Both the position numbers and the translations under genes were made by a program. From an uncultured Mycoplasma sp. (GTDB lineage Bacteria; Bacillota_I; Bacilli_A; RF39; UBA660), in NCBI GenBank assembly GCA_946554525.1, contig CAMNSE010000001.1:85942-149941 (forward strand): a stretch of 64,000 nt of DNA, read 5' to 3'. Of the stretch, positions 8,062 through 16,243 are shown one piece after another (the first letter of the stretch is position 1; the number at the start of each line of letters is the position of its first letter). Below the pieces are notes generated by a model. It had not been told where the DNA came from. It saw only the letters and a program-made list of their open reading frames with translations, and did no database searches.

Positions 8062-10363
8062 TAGTTTCACCTCCTAGCGTTACTTCATCATCTTTTGTTT
8101 TAAAACAGATATCTTTGAACTTGCAATATTTACATGATTTATTTTTATTATTTATTACTTTTGGGTTAATAGTAAATTCACATGCTAAAATTTTTTCAAT
8201 ACTTTCATGTATCTTTTGTTCAGTAATTTTAACAATATCATTCATTTCTTCTTCAGTTAATAATTTAGCTTTTTTATCAAAATCACCTGATTTGGTTTGT
8301 CTTAAGCCTTTAATCATACTACTATCCTCAAAAGATTCATCCATAAGTTTTAAAATATTCTCATCTTTATTAGTATACCCATATAGTTTTAATGCTTCTT
8401 TTTTTTGCTCTTTTAATGTTTTTCCTACTATAATATTAGGAGTGTCGAAAAGAATATGCTCTAAATAAAATCCCGCAATAATTGCATTTTTAAAACGATC
8501 AGACTTCTTTAATAAATATAAATAAATTGGAAGCTGTAAATCAAGCCCATACTCTAACATATCTAAATCTATCTTTTTATCTCCGGTTTTGTAGTCTACT
8601 ACAGCAACCACTTCTTTACCATTAAAGGTTTGATACATTATTTTATCCATAAAGCCTTTAAAAGTAATTTTTAAATCATTTTTATCTTTATATACATAAA
8701 AATCTGTTTCAAATAAATATTTTTTTAAACTGCATAGATTTTCATGTTCTTTTAGCGTTTCTAACACTAATTCTAATTCTTCACTTATCTTTTCCAAATA
8801 AAAGAATTCTTTTTTATTTAGAGTATATTCCTTTTCTTTTATAAAGTTAATTATTTCTTCAGAAATATTAATTTCTTTTTTTAATCCTATTTCTAGAATA
8901 TGGTGAACTATAAGACCTATAATTGTTTTAAAGTTTTCTTCATAAATATCTAAATGAAGAATTTTACTAATATAAAACTTAAAAGCACACTCATTGTAGC
9001 TTTCTAGAGACGTATAAGAAAGTGTTAGTTCATTATTTAAATGTTTTATTAAATCCTTAGAATCTATTTTGGTATATTTATTTCTATATTCTTTGTATGG
9101 GATATCTAAATTATAGGAATAGATTTCTAATGCATCATCATAACTATTAAATTTATATAATGAATCTAGTAACTTTGCATATTTTAATTTAGTTGATATT
9201 TTAGAATAAGATTTATCTACTGGCATTCTAATTTCTTCTTTAGTATTAAAATGGGATAAAAGTGAGCTTGGATAGCATTTTCCTCTTTCACTATTTACTT
9301 TATAGGTAATTACTAAATTAGGTATATGTTTAAATTTATTTAAAACTTTCATAGTTTCCAATTTATTTTTCATAGTAGAAGTATCAAGACCTAATTCTTC
9401 TTTTTCTTCATCACATAAAAAATCATTATCTTGATAAATTTTGGGATAAGTACCCATATTAAAACCAAGTAAAAAAACATGATCATCTTCACTAAATTCC
9501 TCTTCAATACTAGATAAAAGTATTGCATTATCGTATTTATTGTTAGCAATTTTAGCTTTTTTTAAATCATTAATTATAAACTCTTTTCTTTTTTCCTTAT
9601 CGTTGATACCTGCTGATTTATTAATAATTGATACTAAATCATTCACATTTTGGTATTTTTCACTTAAACTTAAAATATTCGCCTCAATACTTAAATTATC
9701 ATAATTATTTAAGAATTCTTTAGCTGTTATAGTACTATAAAAACTAGAAGATGAAGATTCATTAAAAGGCAAGTTATAAAATTTAAAATATTTGTGAATA
9801 GCATTCTTATATTCTTTATTTGCTATAACCTTAATTTTATTTATAGAAATTTTATTTAATAGCTCACTTATTTTAAATGCTATAAATTCTACTTCTTCTT
9901 CTATATTTTTAGCTTCATAAACTTTAGGAGAATACTCTTTTTTTAGTTCATTTTTTAGTTCATAAGAAAAGCCGGATAAAATTTTTTCTTGCTCTTTTGA
10001 TAGCTTTGAATACCCATATACAATTATCTTTTTATTTTTTAAATAATCACAAAAATTATGATCGTGTTTTAATAATTTTTTATTTTCTAAATCTTTTTTA
10101 AGTTCATTTAAAAATTGAATTTTAGATTTTTTACTATCTTTCAAAAAATATAAGTTTTCTATATAAGTTTTAGCTATCAATAAGTTTTTATGATACTTTT
10201 CCATGACATAAAGGATAGCATCATTTCCATAATCAAAAAATAAATTCTTTTTTATTTCTTCAAATGTATAAAATTTTAGATTAAGAAGTTTGTTTTCGTG
10301 GCTTAAGTTTTTTAATATGTGCTTTTTTTCTTCATAAGTTGTAATTACTACTGTAGAATCCAT
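8036..10363 (-). CDS. addB: AddB/RexB-like helicase-nuclease subunit B
   Basis: The second subunit of AddAB. The C-terminal nuclease domain has GFMDKI, VAVVDYKTG and the iron-sulphur cysteines: one Cys in SYNECAFKFY and a CKYCKFKDIC cluster near the end. At 775 residues it is much shorter than Bacillus AddB (about 1,160), and the N-terminus lacks an evident Walker A. It is therefore closer to the reduced RexB style. I choose the ATG at 10363 (GGTGG upstream); an in-frame extension to 10429 would run back through the promoter at 10395-10423. UGA is its stop codon. Confidence 0.85.
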   Translation of the reverse strand: MDSTVVITTYEEKKHILKNLSHENKLLNLKFYTFEEIKKNLFFDYGNDAILYVMEKYHKNLLIAKTYIENLYFLKDSKKSKIQFLNELKKDLENKKLLKHDHNFCDYLKNKKIIVYGYSKLSKEQEKILSGFSYELKNELKKEYSPKVYEAKNIEEEVEFIAFKISELLNKISINKIKVIANKEYKNAIHKYFKFYNLPFNESSSSSFYSTITAKEFLNNYDNLSIEANILSLSEKYQNVNDLVSIINKSAGINDKEKRKEFIINDLKKAKIANNKYDNAILLSSIEEEFSEDDHVFLLGFNMGTYPKIYQDNDFLCDEEKEELGLDTSTMKNKLETMKVLNKFKHIPNLVITYKVNSERGKCYPSSLLSHFNTKEEIRMPVDKSYSKISTKLKYAKLLDSLYKFNSYDDALEIYSYNLDIPYKEYRNKYTKIDSKDLIKHLNNELTLSYTSLESYNECAFKFYISKILHLDIYEENFKTIIGLIVHHILEIGLKKEINISEEIINFIKEKEYTLNKKEFFYLEKISEELELVLETLKEHENLCSLKKYLFETDFYVYKDKNDLKITFKGFMDKIMYQTFNGKEVVAVVDYKTGDKKIDLDMLEYGLDLQLPIYLYLLKKSDRFKNAIIAGFYLEHILFDTPNIIVGKTLKEQKKEALKLYGYTNKDENILKLMDESFEDSSMIKGLRQTKSGDFDKKAKLLTEEEMNDIVKITEQKIHESIEKILACEFTINPKVINNKNKSCKYCKFKDICFKTKDDEVTLGGETNELDKESA

Positions 10364-10394
10364 ATATACCACCCTAACCTTCTTAGTTAATTTA

Positions 10395-10423
10395 ATATTA
10401 CAATAGAAAAATATGGAAGTCAA
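10395..10423 (-). promoter_or_regulatory. addBA promoter
   Basis: TTGACT (10423-10418) and TAATAT (10400-10395) are spaced by 17 bases, giving a leader of about 25 bases before the addB ATG. Confidence 0.65.
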
Positions 10424-10440
10424 TTCCAATTTCTTCTAAA

Positions 10441-10465
10441 ATAAAAAAGCTACATTTATTGTAGC
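10441..10465 (-). terminator. Terminator of tRNA-Cys
   Basis: GCTACA and TGTAGC form a 6-bp stem with a 5-base loop, followed on the minus strand by TTTTTTATTTT. Confidence 0.75.
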
Positions 10466-10479
10466 AATTGAATCTTATT

Positions 10480-10553
10480 TGGAGGGGCCTACCAGATTTG
10501 AACTGGTGCTCGGGGAGTTGCAGTCCCATGCCTTACCACTTGGCTAAAGCCCC
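10480..10553 (-). tRNA. tRNA-Cys (GCA)
   Basis: A full 74-nt cloverleaf including encoded CCA. The acceptor stem is GGGGCTT paired with AGGCCCC (one G-T wobble), the T arm contains GGTTCAAATC-type sequence, and the anticodon loop CTGCAAC gives anticodon GCA (Cys). It is a single tRNA gene with its own promoter and terminator. Confidence 0.95.
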
Positions 10554-10574
10554 ATATAAATTTGACATAATCTT

Positions 10575-10603
10575 ATTTTATTATAATTTAAATAATTTGT
10601 CAA
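10575..10603 (-). promoter_or_regulatory. tRNA-Cys promoter
   Basis: TTGACA (10603-10598), 17-base spacer, TAAAAT (10580-10575), about 15 bases before the likely 5' leader of the tRNA. Confidence 0.7.
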
Positions 10604-10650
10604 TCAAGTTCTTACTTCAATTATATGTTTTTCATATGTTATAAATGATT

Positions 10651-10690
10651 AAAAAAACAAAAAGTCATCATAATTAATTACAATGACTTT
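10651..10690 (-). terminator. AT-rich intrinsic terminator
   Basis: AAAGTCAT (10661-10668) pairs with ATGACTTT (10683-10690); on the minus strand the stem is followed by a long T-rich tail (TTTTTGTTTTTTT). It closes the degraded stretch 10690-10970, supporting the idea that a gene was once transcribed there. The surrounding 10604-11058 holds no other intact gene. Confidence 0.55.
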
Positions 10691-10892
10691 ATTTAACATA
10701 TTTTATTATGTTGCTAATATAACAAATTTTACAGTACTAAACATACACTATTATAAAATGAATCAAGTTGTATTATTAATCTAACTGCAAAACTACTTAA
10801 ATTTGCAGGCCCACGCCAAACTATTTTGTTTAGAATTTTCTCGAGATAAAAATTTGATTATTTCATACAAGTAGAATTAATACTTTAGAATG

Positions 10893-10970
10893 CTATGATT
10901 CAGCATGAATATCTATTTTCATAGATACTAAACAAAACATAAATAACATTAATAAATACACTTTTTTCAT
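10893..10970 (-). pseudogene. Orphan signal peptide: 25-codon remnant of a secreted protein gene
   Basis: AGGAAG 6 bases before the ATG at 10970 opens a 25-codon frame that reads as a signal peptide (MKK, a hydrophobic core LLMLFMFCLVS, then an HA-ES cleavage-like end) and stops at TAG. It resembles the signal peptide and upstream region of the next secreted gene at 11781. Downstream bases carry only broken frames, one about 43 codons long, before the terminator at 10651-10690. It is most likely a decayed copy of a secreted protein gene; a genuine 25-residue peptide is possible. Confidence 0.45.
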
Positions 10971-11058
10971 TTAACACTTCCTTTCTTTTGAATGAATTAA
11001 TGTACAGTATTAAAATATGTGTTGCCAACCTCTTTTATAATAAAATAAGCAACAATTG

Positions 11059-11781
11059 TTAAACAGCAATATCCACACCACTGAATCTGTCATAAACATT
11101 TACTGCTGTTCCACTAAATTTAAATACTCCACCGTATCCGGCTTTAGACATCGTATAATTTTTACTATTAGCTAAACTAATTGAGCTCATAGCATGTTGA
11201 TAACTTGCATATACATGTCCACCTTTTGTAACAGAAAACGTTTGGCCTATTACAGGAGAGGCACCATTTTCAGGTAACATTAAGGATACGCCAAATCCGT
11301 TTGTTAACGTTTGAATTTCATAGGAAAAACTTCCACCAGCAGAACTACTGATAGATGTTGTTGGCCTTGTTACTAGCTGGGTATTTTCTAGGTAAGCGCC
11401 CATTACATCATATCCTTTAACTGTAGGTGTTCCATGCCAGGTATGAGACACCGCAATAAAACAATCATCAGAACATGATTTAGAAATTTTAAGGGTTCTA
11501 TTATTATTAGATATTATTGTACCTCTAGGCATAATATCTTGAAAAGTAATGGATTTCGAATCAAATTCGCCATACATAATATTTGATTCTATAAAAGCAT
11601 CATACTGCTCTAAATCCATTAAATCTTGACATCCATCCCAGTACATTCTGGTTAAAAAATCATATTCTTCATAAGTAAATTCCACGCCATTATTATTCGT
11701 ATAATATATTTCTTTTGCTGAAACATTTTTTGTAAACATAAATAAACAAATTAATACTACTACAAATAAAGTTTTTTTCAT
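11059..11781 (-). CDS. Secreted protein of unknown function
   Basis: A 240-residue protein with a clear signal peptide (MKKTLFVVVLICLFMF then NVSA, cleavage about residue 22). The mature part has two cysteine pairs (one in GCQD, two in SKSCSDDCF), a Trp/Gly-rich centre and a Ser/Gly-rich beta-like C-terminal half. No enzymatic motif or anchor is visible, so it is probably released or surface-associated. The preceding minus-strand gene is a membrane-anchored XRE regulator that ends 80 bases upstream with its own terminator. A decayed relative lies just downstream (10893-10970). Confidence 0.65.
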   Translation of the reverse strand: MKKTLFVVVLICLFMFTKNVSAKEIYYTNNNGVEFTYEEYDFLTRMYWDGCQDLMDLEQYDAFIESNIMYGEFDSKSITFQDIMPRGTIISNNNRTLKISKSCSDDCFIAVSHTWHGTPTVKGYDVMGAYLENTQLVTRPTTSISSSAGGSFSYEIQTLTNGFGVSLMLPENGASPVIGQTFSVTKGGHVYASYQHAMSSISLANSKNYTMSKAGYGGVFKFSGTAVNVYDRFSGVDIAV

Positions 11782-11825
11782 ACTACATACTTCCTCCTTT
11801 CATGAATCAATTGTATCATTTTCAT

Positions 11826-11850
11826 AAAAAAAGAAGTAGGACTTCCTACT
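11826..11850 (-). terminator. Terminator after the XRE membrane regulator
   Basis: An AGTAGGA/TCCTACT stem, followed on the minus strand by TTCTTTTTTTAT. Confidence 0.75.
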
Positions 11851-11861
11851 CCCATTTTTTG

Positions 11862-12944
11862 CTATCTTAATATATTAGATAACTTTTCAAAAAAGAAATT
11901 TATTTCTTCTTCATTTTTATTACAGTCTTCAATGCTACATGTAATTACTTCATTACTATAAGAAAATGCATTGATCAAATCACCATTACGATATTCTTGA
12001 AAATCACATAAACCTGTCTCAATATTATAATTCCATACTTTTTTATTATCTTTATTTTTTTGTGTTAATGTAATTAAATTCAAATCTTGTACATAAAGAA
12101 ATTTCAAATTCTTCGCTTGAAATATATAGATATTATCTTTTAATTTGAATTTGTCTTTAATTTTGTTTTCAAGTCCTTCATTACTAAGTAATATTTCTAA
12201 CTTGTCTTTAGTTATACTAGATTCTTTTTTTGGAACTAAATAATCATTTGCAAAATCTTTTTCATAATTAAGATGTATTGTTTTAGTCTCATCTTCAAAT
12301 ATAATTTCTAAATATGTTTCTTTTAAAATTTGATTCAAATCTTTAAAATCAAAATAATTATTATATCCTAAGTATTCTACTAATTCTATTTCATTAGAAT
12401 CAGTTTCTAATATTATGTTTTCTTCTCCTTTTTTATTTTTAAAATATAGTTTTAGAGATTCTATATTGTTTTCTGTTTTAATATCTCCTAATTTAAAATA
12501 TACTTTTTCTTTTGTAGTTACAATCATTCCATTTTTAATAGTAATACTATTATCAGAATAATTTATGTTATATACTTTTAAAGTATTAAATGTATTAATA
12601 AAATAATATGTTAGAAATAAAACGATTGTCACTATTAAAGTACTAAATAGTATTTTTAGTTTTTTAGTCTTTTTATTATTTTCTTTGTATAATTCTACTG
12701 TAATATTTGAAATTTCATTTTTATTCTTTTTTGTTTTTCTTTCACCATATAGTAACTCATTAATAGAAGCATTAAATATTTCACTAAGTCTAAGTAAAGA
12801 TGAACTATCAGGTAAATTAACACCTCGTTCCCATTTACTAACTCCTTCACGAGTAATAGGAATTAAGTCTGCTAAATCTTGTTGACTATAATTTAATTCC
12901 TTTCTTAAACTCCTTATAAAATCCCCTATTTTTCCATTATCCAT
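11862..12944 (-). CDS. Membrane-anchored XRE-family regulator
   Basis: Residues 8-65 form a Cro/CI-type helix-turn-helix (IRSLRKELNYSQQDLADL, then TREGVSKWERGVNLP). A basic linker is followed by one transmembrane helix (about 95-115, LKILFSTLIVTIVLFLTYYF) and a 240-residue extracytoplasmic domain of unknown fold with two nearby Cys pairs. The layout is that of a one-component sensor that binds DNA inside and senses outside. The target is not known; the adjacent secreted protein is an obvious candidate. The start at 12944 is preceded by GGAGTGG. Confidence 0.75.
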   Translation of the reverse strand: MDNGKIGDFIRSLRKELNYSQQDLADLIPITREGVSKWERGVNLPDSSSLLRLSEIFNASINELLYGERKTKKNKNEISNITVELYKENNKKTKKLKILFSTLIVTIVLFLTYYFINTFNTLKVYNINYSDNSITIKNGMIVTTKEKVYFKLGDIKTENNIESLKLYFKNKKGEENIILETDSNEIELVEYLGYNNYFDFKDLNQILKETYLEIIFEDETKTIHLNYEKDFANDYLVPKKESSITKDKLEILLSNEGLENKIKDKFKLKDNIYIFQAKNLKFLYVQDLNLITLTQKNKDNKKVWNYNIETGLCDFQEYRNGDLINAFSYSNEVITCSIEDCNKNEEEINFFFEKLSNILR

Positions 12945-13126
12945 ATTTTACCACTCCGATTCTAACAAATTTATATCATAAATATTTTTTCATTTCAATC
13001 ATTTCACTCTAAATGCGCAAAGTTTACATAAAAAGAACTATTTCAATATACGATAAACTTTATTCTATATAAAAAGCAGATATTTTTAAATACCCTATAA
13101 AAAATTTAAATATTTAAACTAAATCT

Positions 13127-13154
13127 TTGTGATATTAATTATACATGTTATAAT
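13127..13154 (+). promoter_or_regulatory. Promoter of the hydrolase/acyltransferase operon
   Basis: An extended -10 (TG-T-TATAAT, 13149-13154) with a weak TTGTGA -35 at 13127-13132. The leader before the ATG at 13170 is only about 10 bases. The rest of the gap 12945-13126 shows no other structure. Confidence 0.55.
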
Positions 13155-13169
13155 GTAAATGGTGATATT

Positions 13170-14075
13170 ATGAATCATATGTTTTTAAAATTTATTGAAG
13201 CATTATCAAAATATGATATAGATATTAAAAATAATTATGAAATTATTCGTAGAACTCAGGAAAAGATACCTTTTAGTAAATTTTATAAATCAAACGAAGT
13301 AATAGAAGAAAATATTTTATTTCGTGTATTTTCACCTAAGAATCCGACCAATAAAGTTGTAGTTTATATCCATGGTGGAGGATGGACTACTGGCACTACA
13401 AGAAATTATGGTTTAATACTAAAAAAACTTGCAACAGAATTAAATAGAAATGTTATTGCTATTGAATATCCTCTAGCACCGGAGCATCCATTTCCTGAGG
13501 GCTTTAATACTTGTTACCGTGGTGTAAAAATTATTTATGAAACTGCTAAAAAGTACCGTATTAGAATGGATGATGCAGTTATTATGGGAGATAGCGCAGG
13601 AGCGAATCTTGCAACATGCATTTGTTTAAAAGCTAAAAAAACTAAAGATTTTAAGATTAATAAGCAGATATTAATTTATCCAATAGTTCAAACGAATTTT
13701 AAAAATAATAAACGTTACGCATCAATAGAGGCAAATGGGTATAAATATTTTTTAACTAAAAAAATGATTAGTGATTATTTGGAGCTATATTTAGTTGATA
13801 AAAAAGATTATAAAAACAAATATGTGGCTCCACTTTATGCTCGCTCTCTTTTTGGTATGCCTTCTGCTCTTATCATTACTGCAGATTTAGACCCATTAAG
13901 AGATGAAGGATACGCTTATGCAAAAAAATTAAAAAAATTTTTTGTTAAAGTTGATTATCATAATATTAAAGGTGCAATTCATGGATACTTTAATAATCCA
14001 TTATATTTTAAAGAAGTAAATAAAACAATAAAATATATTAAAAAATTTGTAGGTGATAAAAATGACAAAAACTAA
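13170..14075 (+). CDS. Alpha/beta hydrolase of the hormone-sensitive-lipase type
   Basis: A 301-residue esterase-like protein. HGGGW (about residues 69-73) is the oxyanion-hole motif, GDSAG (about 144-148) holds the nucleophile Ser, and the acid and base are in ADLDPLRDEG and AIHGYF. No signal peptide, so cytoplasmic. It overlaps the following acyltransferase gene by 14 bases and heads a three-gene operon. The substrate is not determinable; a small ester or lipid would fit family and partners. Confidence 0.9.
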   Translation: MNHMFLKFIEALSKYDIDIKNNYEIIRRTQEKIPFSKFYKSNEVIEENILFRVFSPKNPTNKVVVYIHGGGWTTGTTRNYGLILKKLATELNRNVIAIEYPLAPEHPFPEGFNTCYRGVKIIYETAKKYRIRMDDAVIMGDSAGANLATCICLKAKKTKDFKINKQILIYPIVQTNFKNNKRYASIEANGYKYFLTKKMISDYLELYLVDKKDYKNKYVAPLYARSLFGMPSALIITADLDPLRDEGYAYAKKLKKFFVKVDYHNIKGAIHGYFNNPLYFKEVNKTIKYIKKFVGDKNDKN

Positions 14076-15315
14076 TAAATGGTACAAACTTGATAATGCA
14101 GCAAAAATATTTCCTCCTACCACAACGTATTATGATCCTAAAATTTTCCGTTTTTCTGTAATATTAAAAGATGAAGTTAACCAAACTCAATTAAAGCAAG
14201 CTTTAGATAAAACGTTAAATGATTTTCCGATATTTAAATCGGTTTTGAAAAAAGGATTATTTTGGTATTATTTAGAAGAATCTAATATTGATGCTACAAT
14301 TGGGGAAGAAACTAATAGTCCTTGTGAAAAATTAAATACATCATTACTATTTGAAGTTACCACATATAAAACTAAAATTAATTTAGAAGTTTATCATGCT
14401 TTAAGTGATGGCACAGGGTGTATTACATTTTTTAAGAATTTAATATACAACTATTTATGCATTCATTATAAAATAGAAAAAAAAGATACATTAACTACTA
14501 GTAGTGATTTTGAAAAAGAAAGTAATAGTTTTGAAAAATATTATAATCCTAAAAGAAAAATAAGAGTATCTAATAGAAAAAATTCTTATGTTTTAAAGGG
14601 TCCATGGTATCCGGAAGGAAAACTTAATATTACTACTGGAGTAGTTAGCACAAAAGAATTAATTAAACTTGCTAAAGAGCATAATACTACTATTACTTGC
14701 TTGCTAGCCTCAATTATTATAAAAAGCCTAGAGAATATTATGTCCGTTAAAGATAAGAAAAAACAAGTTTCTATTACGGTTCCTATTGATTTAAGAAAAT
14801 TCTATAAATCTGATACTGTAAGAAACTTCTTCAATGTTACAAATATTACTTATCAATTCTCTAAAAAAGTAGAAAGTTTAGATGATATTATTTCATCAGT
14901 AAATAATCAAATGAAAAAAAGCTTAGAACCTGATGTAATTAGTAATCAAATGAATAAAATGATATGGTTAGAAAAATTCTTTATTGTAAGACTTATTCCT
15001 TTAGTTATTAAAAATATTGTTTTAAAATATAGTTATAAAAAAACTCGTTTAAAACAAACTTTAGGATTATCTAATGTAGGTATTATTTCAGTGCCTAAAG
15101 AAGTAGAAAAATATATTGAAAAGTTTATTGTTTTTAATAGTACAGATGCTTTAGAATTATGTGTATGTTCTTACTTAGATGAGTTATCACTATCTTTTAC
15201 ATCACATTTTATTAGTAATGAAATTGAAAATAATTTTTTCCGTACTTTAAAAGAATTTGGTATTAATATTGAGATTTATAGTAATGAATTAAATGGAGGA
15301 GAAGAAAATGAATAA
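14062..15315 (+). CDS. Condensation/alcohol-acetyltransferase-like acyltransferase
   Basis: With the ATG at 14062 (AGGTGA 5 bases upstream; the GTG at 14053 lacks a site) the protein has 417 residues. It shows the HxxxDG active-site motif of the condensation/chloramphenicol-acetyltransferase superfamily as HALSDG (about residue 112), followed by the half with PIDLRKFY and TLGLSNVG typical of alcohol acetyltransferase-like proteins. It is coupled to the hydrolase before it and to the zinc-ribbon membrane protein after it (8-base overlap). Transfer of an acyl group to an alcohol or lipid acceptor is inferred from the family. Confidence 0.8.
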   Translation: MTKTNKWYKLDNAAKIFPPTTTYYDPKIFRFSVILKDEVNQTQLKQALDKTLNDFPIFKSVLKKGLFWYYLEESNIDATIGEETNSPCEKLNTSLLFEVTTYKTKINLEVYHALSDGTGCITFFKNLIYNYLCIHYKIEKKDTLTTSSDFEKESNSFEKYYNPKRKIRVSNRKNSYVLKGPWYPEGKLNITTGVVSTKELIKLAKEHNTTITCLLASIIIKSLENIMSVKDKKKQVSITVPIDLRKFYKSDTVRNFFNVTNITYQFSKKVESLDDIISSVNNQMKKSLEPDVISNQMNKMIWLEKFFIVRLIPLVIKNIVLKYSYKKTRLKQTLGLSNVGIISVPKEVEKYIEKFIVFNSTDALELCVCSYLDELSLSFTSHFISNEIENNFFRTLKEFGINIEIYSNELNGGEENE

Positions 15316-15967
15316 ATGTGAAAAGTGTGGTGTAATTCTTCATGTATCTAGTCCAATTTGTCCTATATGCCATAATACTATCGAGTTAAAAAAAGAAAAT
15401 AGCATATACCCTAAAGTAAAATCTAGATATTGCAAAACTAAAACTGTAATGAAAATTGCTAATTTTATAGCTTTAATAGGAATATTATTTTCTATCTTAA
15501 TTAATTATTTAGTTAGTAAAGAGCTTTCCTGGTCTATTTTTGTTGTTCTTGGTATTACAACATTTATGGTCACTTTTAAAACTGGCCTAAATACAAAGCA
15601 TCATTTTATGAAAACTTTATTTGCAGAAATTGTTGCAATTATTATTTTAGCTTTCTTATGGGATAAATCTACAGGATTTCATAAATGGTCTATTACATAT
15701 GTTTTACCTTTAATATGCATCTCGTATACTATAACCTTTTTAATTATTCGAATATTTACACATAAAATAACAAAAGAATATGTTTTATATACTTATTTAA
15801 ATTCACTTATTGGATTATTACCACTATATTTTATATTAAAAAGAAAAATTTCTACAGTTTGGCCCTCTTATGCTTCTATTTTTACTAGTATATTTGGGAT
15901 TATATTCTTGTTTTTCTTCAATAAAAAAATGCTTGAAAATGAAATTGAAAGAAGATTTCATATTTAA
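15308..15967 (+). CDS. Zinc-ribbon, six-helix membrane protein (DUF6320-like)
   Basis: The ATG at 15308 has GGAGGAG 8 bases upstream; the ATG at 15293 would begin inside that site's neighbourhood. The 219-residue protein begins with a zinc ribbon (CEKCG ... CPICH) and continues with about six transmembrane helices. Small zinc-ribbon membrane proteins of this kind are found next to hydrolase/acetyltransferase pairs in gut Bacillota, to my knowledge annotated DUF6320. It may anchor or regulate the two enzymes; that is inference. Confidence 0.75.
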   Translation: MNKCEKCGVILHVSSPICPICHNTIELKKENSIYPKVKSRYCKTKTVMKIANFIALIGILFSILINYLVSKELSWSIFVVLGITTFMVTFKTGLNTKHHFMKTLFAEIVAIIILAFLWDKSTGFHKWSITYVLPLICISYTITFLIIRIFTHKITKEYVLYTYLNSLIGLLPLYFILKRKISTVWPSYASIFTSIFGIIFLFFFNKKMLENEIERRFHI

Positions 15968-16020
15968 TAAAGAAATCTAAACCACTTTGTTAAAGTTTAA
16001 TTCATTTTAGATAAAAATAA

Positions 16021-16049
16021 AAAGATATTAATATAATCTTAATATCTTT
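16021..16049. terminator. Bidirectional terminator
   Basis: AAAGATATTA (16021-16030) pairs with TAATATCTTT (16040-16049), flanked by A- and T-rich tails on both sides. It separates the plus-strand operon ending at 15967 from the minus-strand operon ending at 16049. Confidence 0.65.
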
Positions 16050-16243
16050 TATTTTGATGATTTAAATCCTATTAAAGATATAATAATAGTAACTAATGCA
16101 GTTAATATTATTAATAATTCAAATTGAGAATTATCTTGATTAACTATAATAATTGCCATTCCAATCCACATAACAGAAATAATAAGAGCGGTATATGGAT
16201 AACGGATATGTAAAAATATATTTTTTATTAATTTATTATTCAT
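16049..16243 (-). CDS. Small two-helix membrane protein, related to 17685..17840
   Basis: Sixty-four residues with two transmembrane helices (about 16-34 and 41-59) and a basic end (GFKSSK). It overlaps the upstream UbiB-like gene by 4 bases. Helix 1 (IISVMWIGMAIIIV), helix 2 and the end IGFKSSK line up with the 51-residue miniprotein that starts the operon, so the kinase gene is flanked by two homologous miniproteins. No known family recognised. Confidence 0.75.
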   Translation of the reverse strand: MNNKLIKNIFLHIRYPYTALIISVMWIGMAIIIVNQDNSQFELLIILTALVTIIISLIGFKSSK

